Source of the DNA: Rhodoluna sp.
GTDB lineage: Bacteria > Actinomycetota > Actinomycetes > Actinomycetales > Microbacteriaceae
Direction: 5' to 3'
Assembly: GCF_024641065.1 (NCBI RefSeq)
Contig: NZ_JAHEDV010000033.1
Span: 1 to 64,000, forward strand
Length of the DNA stretch: 64,000 nt
Under the pieces are notes generated by a model, which had not been told where the DNA came from, searched no databases, and was given only the letters and a program-made list of their open reading frames with translations. Every line of letters begins with the position of its first letter. The stretch's first letter is position 1. Shown piece after piece: positions 59,306 through 64,000 of the stretch. The translations under genes were made by a program, and so were the position numbers.

Positions 59306-60325
59306 ATGTCTGACATCAAGTCACCAGTAGTCACGCTGACACCGTCACCGACACTGGACCGCACCTACTACGTACACGACCTTATTGAGGGTGGCGTAAA
59401 CCGTGCCGATGGCGTTGTTGAAGAGCTTGCCGGAAAAGGCATCAACGTAACCAAGGGCCTAAACCTAATCGGAATGGCCGCACCTGGCGTTGTTCCAATT
59501 GGCAACGAAGACCCAAGCGTTCTAAAGCGCACCGGTCACACCGAATCTCTTGTTCCGCTTTGGGTAGACGGCAGCCTTCGCGTTTCGACGACCATGGTCA
59601 TCAAAGACGGCGCAACCACCAAGGTCAACGAAGCTCCACGACCACTCACCTCAGAAGACTGGAAGGCGGTTATCGAGCTAACCGTCGAAACCGTAACCAA
59701 GTGTGACGCAAAGTGGTTGGTTATTGCTGGCGCACTACCTACTGATCTTTCAACCGGAAAATACGTAGACCTTCAGCCTCTTTTCGATGCAATGAAGAAG
59801 CTTGGCGTTCGCGTTGCCCTTGACACTTCTGGTGAAGCGCTGCAGTACTGGGCTAAGAATGGCGCGGCAAGCGTTATGAAGCCAAACGCCGAAGAACTTG
59901 CCTCAGCAGTTGGCCGCTCATTGTTGACCAACGGAGACGTTATTGATGCAGCGCGCGAACTTTGTGCAAACGGTGTCGAATGCGTTCTTGCCAGCCTTGG
60001 TGCAGACGGAATGATCGGCGTAACCAAGAACCACGCTTGGGCAGCCCGCACCCCGCCAATCAAGGTAATCAACACTGTTGGTGCCGGCGACTCAACTCTT
60101 GCAGGGTTCTTGTCAGCTGTAGCTGCAACCACCACTGCAGAAGAAGACGACCGTTTTGGTGTCGGCTTCGATGTCCCTAAGGGCATCAGCGCAGCCGTTC
60201 AGTGGGGAGCTGTTTCAGTTCAGCAGCCAACCTCAGGCTTGATGAACCTAGACAACATGCCAGAGGCTATTTTGACTGTAGAGCCAAACCGCGACGAGCC
60301 TTTGAGCGAGCCAGCGATCATCTAA
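59306..60325 (+). CDS. 1-phosphofructokinase-family hexose kinase (PfkB)
   Basis: The 339-residue kinase has LTPSPTLDRTYYV, the ELAGKGINVTKGL nucleation motif, the anion hole INTVGAGDSTLAGFL and the adenine-binding MKPNAEELA. It is like FruK or LacC, so 1-phosphofructokinase or tagatose-6-phosphate kinase activity is likely; the phosphorylated substrate cannot be fixed by sequence. glpX (convergent) and class II aldolase next to it suggest work at the fructose-bisphosphate node. No PTS fructose transporter is in the window. Confidence 0.88.
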   Translation: MSDIKSPVVTLTPSPTLDRTYYVHDLIEGGVNRADGVVEELAGKGINVTKGLNLIGMAAPGVVPIGNEDPSVLKRTGHTESLVPLWVDGSLRVSTTMVIKDGATTKVNEAPRPLTSEDWKAVIELTVETVTKCDAKWLVIAGALPTDLSTGKYVDLQPLFDAMKKLGVRVALDTSGEALQYWAKNGAASVMKPNAEELASAVGRSLLTNGDVIDAARELCANGVECVLASLGADGMIGVTKNHAWAARTPPIKVINTVGAGDSTLAGFLSAVAATTTAEEDDRFGVGFDVPKGISAAVQWGAVSVQQPTSGLMNLDNMPEAILTVEPNRDEPLSEPAII

Positions 60326-60336
60326 AGGATTCAACT

Positions 60337-60375
60337 AAAAAGAAAGAGACCCAACCGGGTCTCTTTCTTTTTTTG
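60337..60375. terminator. Bidirectional terminator between pfkB kinase and glpX genes
   Basis: AAAGAAAGAGACCC-AACC-GGGTCTCTTTCTTT is a perfect stem of about 14 bp flanked by A and T runs. It serves both convergent genes. Confidence 0.92.
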
Positions 60376-60390
60376 ACGTTGCACTGCAGA

Positions 60391-61341
60391 TTAGTCGCGC
60401 GGAATGCGAACCTCGACGGTGTGGCCAACGCCCAATTCAGAATCCAAAATAAAACTCTGAACTACAAGATCATCACCATCAACGCGAACACCATCGGCTA
60501 GCAGGCCATCGGTAATGGCGGTGAGCACAAAAATGAATTTTGTGCCCGATGCCAGTTCTTCAAGTTCAAATTTGCGCTCCAAGTCATAGTTCGCAGCGAG
60601 CGCGCGTGAAATCTGGTCAGGGGTTTCAGGCGCAAAGCGAGTCTGCATGAAACCACCAAGCACCTGAACTGCGCACGCCGTGACAACACCTTCTGGGGAT
60701 CCGCCAACACCAAGCAGTAGGTCTACCCCGGTGTTTGGCGTGGCCGCCGCAACTGCCATCGCGATATCGCCTTCATCGAATCGAACCCATTTGGCACCAG
60801 ATGCCTGAACCTCGGCTATCAATTCAGCGTTTCTAGGCTTATTGATTACTGCAACGCAGACTTCTGAAACCGGCTTACCCAAAACCAAAGCAAGGCGCTG
60901 AATGTTTTCAGCTGGCGAAACATCAAGATCGAGTAGGCCCCTTGCCGCTGGCCCCGAAACTATCTTTTGCATGTAATAAACCTCGGATGATTCGAGCATC
61001 GATCCGCGCTCAGAGGCAGCCATCACAGCTACCGCACCATCGATACCCGCTGCCGCCAGTGCGGTTCCGTCTACTGGGTCAACAGCAATGTCCCACTCGA
61101 TTGGCTGGCCCCCGCCAATAATTTCACCGTTGTACAGCATTGGTGCTTCGTCTTTTTCACCCTCACCGATGACAACGATTCCGCCAAAGTTTGCACCTCT
61201 GAGAGATGCACGCATTGCATCTACTGCAGCGCCGTCTACGGCTAATTTGTCGCCCGAGCCGACCAGCGGCCAGCAGCCAACCGTGGCAGCGACAGTGGCA
61301 GCAAAAATATCCATGGTTGGGCCATTAGCGTTGTGCAGCAT
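60391..61341 (-). CDS. glpX: Fructose-1,6-bisphosphatase class II
   Basis: GlpX removes the 1-phosphate of fructose-1,6-bisphosphate in gluconeogenesis. The 316-residue product has the metal sites GEGEKDEAPML and WDIAVDPVDGTALAAAG, and the active-site Tyr block SEVYYMQKIV. Thr/Ser-rich substrate contacts (GVGGSPEGVVTACAV) are present. ATG 61341 (MLHNANGPT) has AAAGG 5 nt upstream and is preferred over the TTG at 61365. It is divergent from fba, 97 bp away. This class is the sole FBPase in many actinobacteria. Confidence 0.95.
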   Translation of the reverse strand: MLHNANGPTMDIFAATVAATVGCWPLVGSGDKLAVDGAAVDAMRASLRGANFGGIVVIGEGEKDEAPMLYNGEIIGGGQPIEWDIAVDPVDGTALAAAGIDGAVAVMAASERGSMLESSEVYYMQKIVSGPAARGLLDLDVSPAENIQRLALVLGKPVSEVCVAVINKPRNAELIAEVQASGAKWVRFDEGDIAMAVAAATPNTGVDLLLGVGGSPEGVVTACAVQVLGGFMQTRFAPETPDQISRALAANYDLERKFELEELASGTKFIFVLTAITDGLLADGVRVDGDDLVVQSFILDSELGVGHTVEVRIPRD

Positions 61342-61438
61342 CGGTGCCTTTCTTGGAGCGGACAAACCCGCATCCTTGCTAACATCTTATTAAGCCGCCG
61401 ATGACGTCGTTCACCTTATAGAACTTAGGAGTTCAGCT

Positions 61439-62464
61439 ATGCCAGTAGCATCACCAGACCAATACCTAGAAATGCTTGACCGCGCTAAGAATGGTGGCTT
61501 TGCCTACCCAGCGATCAACGTATCTAGCTCACAGACTCTAAACGCTGCACTTGCAGGTTTGGCAGAAGCTGGCTCAGACGGCATCATCCAGGTAACCACC
61601 GGTGGTGGCGACTACTGGTCTGGCCCGACCATCAAGAAGATGGCATCTGGCGCTGCAGCAATGGCTGCATTCGCACGCGAGGCAGCGAAGAACTACGGCA
61701 TCACCGTTGCACTTCACACTGACCACTGTGCAAAGCACCAGCTTGACGACTTTGTTCGCCCGCTGATTGCCATCTCAGAAGACCGCGTCAAGCACGGTCA
61801 AGACCCACTTTTCAACTCACACATGTGGGATGGCTCAGCTGTTCCAATGGCAGAGAACCTACAGATTGCAAAAGAGATGCTGGCATTGACCAAGAACATC
61901 GGTGCAGTTCTTGAGATCGAAGTTGGCGTTGTTGGTGGCGAAGAAGACGGCGTTGAGGGCGGCATGGGCGAGCACCTTTACACCACCCCTGCTGACGGTC
62001 TAGCAACTGCTGAGGCACTTGGTCTTGGCGAGAACGGCCGCTACATGGTTGCTCTAACCTTCGGTAACGTTCACGGAGTTTACAAGCCAGGCAACGTAAA
62101 GCTTCGCCCAGAGCTACTTGGTGAAATCCAGTCAGCTGTTGGTGCAAAGTACGGCAAGTTGATGCCTTTCGACCTAGTGTTCCACGGTGGTTCAGGCTCA
62201 ACCCCAGAAGAAATCGCAGAGGCTGTTTCACACGGTGTCATCAAGATGAACATCGACACCGACCTTCAGTATGCGTTCACCCGCCCAATTGCTGGCCACA
62301 TGATGGCTAACTACGACGGCGTACTAAAGATTGACGGCGAAGTTGGCAACAAAAAGTTCTATGACCCACGCGCATGGGGCAAGGTTGCCGAGGCAGGCAT
62401 GGCTGTTCGCGTTGGCGAAGCAGCTGCCGAGCTAGGTTCAGCCGGAAAGTCAATGAGCTTGTAA
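61439..62464 (+). CDS. fbaA: Fructose-bisphosphate aldolase class II
   Basis: The aldolase splits fructose-1,6-bisphosphate reversibly in glycolysis and gluconeogenesis. The 341-residue zinc enzyme has the Zn/Asp block VALHTDHCAKH, the metal Glu in VLEIEVGVVGGEEDGVEG, the Zn His in FGNVHGVY and the phosphate-binding FDLVFHGGSGSTPEE. It is the longer FbaA type. TTAGGAG precedes the ATG. It is divergent from glpX, which acts on the same metabolite, and ends at a strong terminator. It might also cleave the inositol-pathway ketose phosphate. Confidence 0.97.
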   Translation: MPVASPDQYLEMLDRAKNGGFAYPAINVSSSQTLNAALAGLAEAGSDGIIQVTTGGGDYWSGPTIKKMASGAAAMAAFAREAAKNYGITVALHTDHCAKHQLDDFVRPLIAISEDRVKHGQDPLFNSHMWDGSAVPMAENLQIAKEMLALTKNIGAVLEIEVGVVGGEEDGVEGGMGEHLYTTPADGLATAEALGLGENGRYMVALTFGNVHGVYKPGNVKLRPELLGEIQSAVGAKYGKLMPFDLVFHGGSGSTPEEIAEAVSHGVIKMNIDTDLQYAFTRPIAGHMMANYDGVLKIDGEVGNKKFYDPRAWGKVAEAGMAVRVGEAAAELGSAGKSMSL

Positions 62465-62472
62465 AAAGTCTC

Positions 62473-62513
62473 AAATAAATGGGCCCCTTCATTTCGAAGG
62501 GGCCCATTTATTT
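62473..62513. terminator. Bidirectional terminator between fba and ispH
   Basis: AAATAAATGGGCCCCTTC and GAAGGGGCCCATTTATTT form a very stable stem of about 18 bp around a 5-nt loop, between convergent fba and ispH. Confidence 0.93.
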
Positions 62514-62524
62514 AACTAAATTTA

Positions 62525-63544
62525 TTAGCGCTTGACCTTGTTGTTTAGGTCGGTGCCGGCAGCTTTGAGTTCTTTGCGAAGTTCAGCTGGCAATGAGAAC
62601 TGAACGTCTTCTTCAGCGGTCTGCACGGTGCGAACGTCGCCATAGCCGCGGCGAGCTAGATCTACTAGCACCTCATCAACGAGTTCTTCAGGCACTGATG
62701 CACCAGATGACACACCAACGGTTTGAACTCCGTCAAACCATTCATCCAAGATTTCAGATGCATAGTCGATGCGATACGAAGACTTTGCGCCGGCCTCGAG
62801 TGCAACCTCAACCAAACGAACGGTGTTTGAAGAGTTAGCCGAACCAACTACCAGAACAAGATCTGAACCAGCGCCAACCTTCTTGATGGCAACCTGGCGA
62901 TTTTGCGTGGCATAGCAAATGTCGTCGCTCGGTGGGTTCTGCAAATCTGGATACTTCTTGCGAAGTTTGACCACGGTCTCCATGGTTTCGTCAACTGAAA
63001 GCGTGGTCTGCGAGAGCCAGATCAACTTCTTTGGGTCACGAACAGTTGAGCGCTCAATCGATTCGTCTTTGTCGATGATTTGAACAGCGTGCGGCGCCTC
63101 ACCTGCGGTGCCTTCGATTTCTTCGTGACCCTCGTGGCCAACCAAAAGAATGTCATAGTCTTCAGCAGCAAATCGCTGAACCTCGCGGTGAACCTTGGTT
63201 ACCAATGGGCAAGTTGCGTCAATGGTGTTGAGCCCGCGAGCCTCGGCAGCGGCAACCACGGCCGGTGAAACACCGTGAGCAGAAAAAACCAAAACTGAAC
63301 CCTCGGGTGCTTCGTCAACTTCGTTGATAAAAATCGCTCCACGTTTTTCCAGCGAAGAAACCACATGCTTGTTGTGAACAATTTGCTTGCGCACGTAAAC
63401 CGGAGCACCGTAGTGGTCGAGTGCTTTCTCAACTGCGATTACTGCTCGGTCAACACCAGCGCAATAGCCACGCGGAGCAGCTAACAGCACCATCTTTGAA
63501 GAACTTTGAAGTCGCTGGTCGGCGGTATCCTTGATTTCAGTCAC
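62525..63544 (-). CDS. ispH: 4-hydroxy-3-methylbut-2-enyl diphosphate reductase
   Basis: IspH (LytB) makes IPP and DMAPP in the last step of the MEP pathway. The 339-residue protein has the three cluster Cys blocks: [24 protein letters not shown] and [16 protein letters not shown], the FSAHGVSP His region and [14 protein letters not shown] supply substrate contacts. The GTG at 63544 includes an N-terminal extension of about 17 residues ([11 protein letters not shown]). The gene is divergent from xseA, with 58 bp between the start codons, the usual actinobacterial layout. Confidence 0.97.
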   Translation of the reverse strand: MTEIKDTADQRLQSSSKMVLLAAPRGYCAGVDRAVIAVEKALDHYGAPVYVRKQIVHNKHVVSSLEKRGAIFINEVDEAPEGSVLVFSAHGVSPAVVAAAEARGLNTIDATCPLVTKVHREVQRFAAEDYDILLVGHEGHEEIEGTAGEAPHAVQIIDKDESIERSTVRDPKKLIWLSQTTLSVDETMETVVKLRKKYPDLQNPPSDDICYATQNRQVAIKKVGAGSDLVLVVGSANSSNTVRLVEVALEAGAKSSYRIDYASEILDEWFDGVQTVGVSSGASVPEELVDEVLVDLARRGYGDVRTVQTAEEDVQFSLPAELRKELKAAGTDLNNKVKR

Positions 63545-63602
63545 CCCTCAATGATAAACGGCTTCAATTGACGGATTGTGGTGGCCAACTTTAGGAGGCG
63601 AA

Positions 63603-64000
63603 ATGCAAGAAGACGAACTCTCTGGCGCCCCTAAAGTCAGTTCGGAGCTTTCTCCTTGGCCGGTGTCTCGCCTTTCGGCAACTCTCAAAGAGTGGATCGA
63701 GCGCCTAGGCACTCTGTGGGTCGAAGGCGAACTTGCCTCGATCAAAATTGGGCCAAGCAACATGTTCGGCGAACTTCGCGACCTGCAGGTTGAAAACAGT
63801 GTTTCGATTCACTCTTGGAACGTGGCGAAGATTCCTGCTGATTTGAAGCAGGGCGACCGTGTTTTAGCGCTAATCAAACCAGCTTTTTGGCCCAAGGGCG
63901 GCAAGCTCACAATGCAGGTTTTCGAAATGCGCAAGGTGGGCCTTGGCGAACTACTTGAACGAATCGAACGCCTTCGCACGCAGCTAGGCATCGAAGGCCT
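63603..64000 (+). CDS. xseA: Exodeoxyribonuclease VII large subunit, 3' part outside window
   Basis: The first 132 codons are present. The N-terminal OB-fold (about 17-110) has WPVSRLSATLKEWIERLG, LWVEGELASIKIGPSNMFG and the later LTMQVFEMRKVGLGELLERI. This is the DNA-binding part of XseA; the catalytic domain lies beyond the right edge. AGGAGG is 4-5 nt before the ATG, a strong ribosome-binding site. It is divergent from ispH; xseB is expected to follow. Confidence 0.93.
   Translation, partial: MQEDELSGAPKVSSELSPWPVSRLSATLKEWIERLGTLWVEGELASIKIGPSNMFGELRDLQVENSVSIHSWNVAKIPADLKQGDRVLALIKPAFWPKGGKLTMQVFEMRKVGLGELLERIERLRTQLGIEG

Overview
The window is a gene-dense piece of an actinobacterial chromosome of moderate GC. 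The best match by gene content and order is a small-genome Microbacteriaceae, such as the freshwater Rhodoluna/Aquiluna type; this lineage call is inferred from synteny and I could not test it by search. The supporting actinobacterial signatures are: prfB-ftsE-ftsX-smpB-ssrA; a Tad-like locus in Mycobacterium order; sigR-rsrA next to aroA-rsgA-hisN; the single-chain 2-oxoglutarate decarboxylase/dehydrogenase Kgd; class II FBPase; and a GntR-type IolR with a Corynebacterium-like inositol cluster. There are no insertion sequences, prophage, CRISPR arrays or rRNA genes. Spacers are short, many genes overlap by 1 or 4 nt, and no gene-free stretch exceeds about 300 bases apart from the tmRNA gene.

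Layout: 0-5.4 kb holds a cut-off membrane protein gene, an orphan HicB-like regulator, a TRIC channel, tmRNA with smpB, ftsX, ftsE and prfB. 5.4-10.3 kb holds an MFS transporter and a seven-gene Tad/Flp-type pilus or secretion locus. 10.4-14.6 kb holds tRNA-Leu(UAG), a large secreted protein with an LAxTG sorting signal and a GH36 alpha-galactosidase. 14.6-24 kb holds a GNAT acetyltransferase, ung, metY-metX, a multispanning membrane protein, nnrD, an Old Yellow Enzyme homologue and two CNNM/CorC-type membrane proteins. 24-32.7 kb holds kgd, a GDSL hydrolase, rsrA-sigR, and divergent aroA-rsgA-hisN.

32.7-48.3 kb is a complete myo-inositol utilisation island. It has a GntR repressor (IolR-like), an MSAD-like tautomerase, a Hyi-like isomerase, iolG, iolE, a CUT2-type sugar ABC transporter, a LacI-type regulator, and the operon iolH-iolD-iolB-iolA-aldolase-iolC read on the minus strand. 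Terminators divide it into at least three units. Two kinds of candidate operator fit two regulators: a near-identical element in front of the GntR gene and of iolC, and a perfect 16-bp palindrome in front of the transporter. Together these genes would import inositol, oxidise and dehydrate it, open the ring, isomerise, phosphorylate and cleave it, and feed dihydroxyacetone phosphate and acetyl-CoA into central metabolism.

48.3-64 kb holds small membrane proteins, cysK-cysE, a free-standing 17-residue Cys-rich peptide gene, DUF1761 and DUF1801 proteins, a fatty acid desaturase, a collagen-like surface protein with a 9-bp tandem repeat, a zinc-ribbon protein, an SRPBCC protein, ychF, a DEDDh exonuclease, rmuC, a pfkB kinase, glpX, class II aldolase, ispH and the start of xseA.

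The items most worth following up are the Cys-rich micro-gene at 50776-50829 with its own promoter, inverted repeat and terminator; the MSAD-like tautomerase in the inositol island; the SigR-type promoter inside the 5' end of aroA; and the paired inositol operators. No wholly new multi-gene system is evident.
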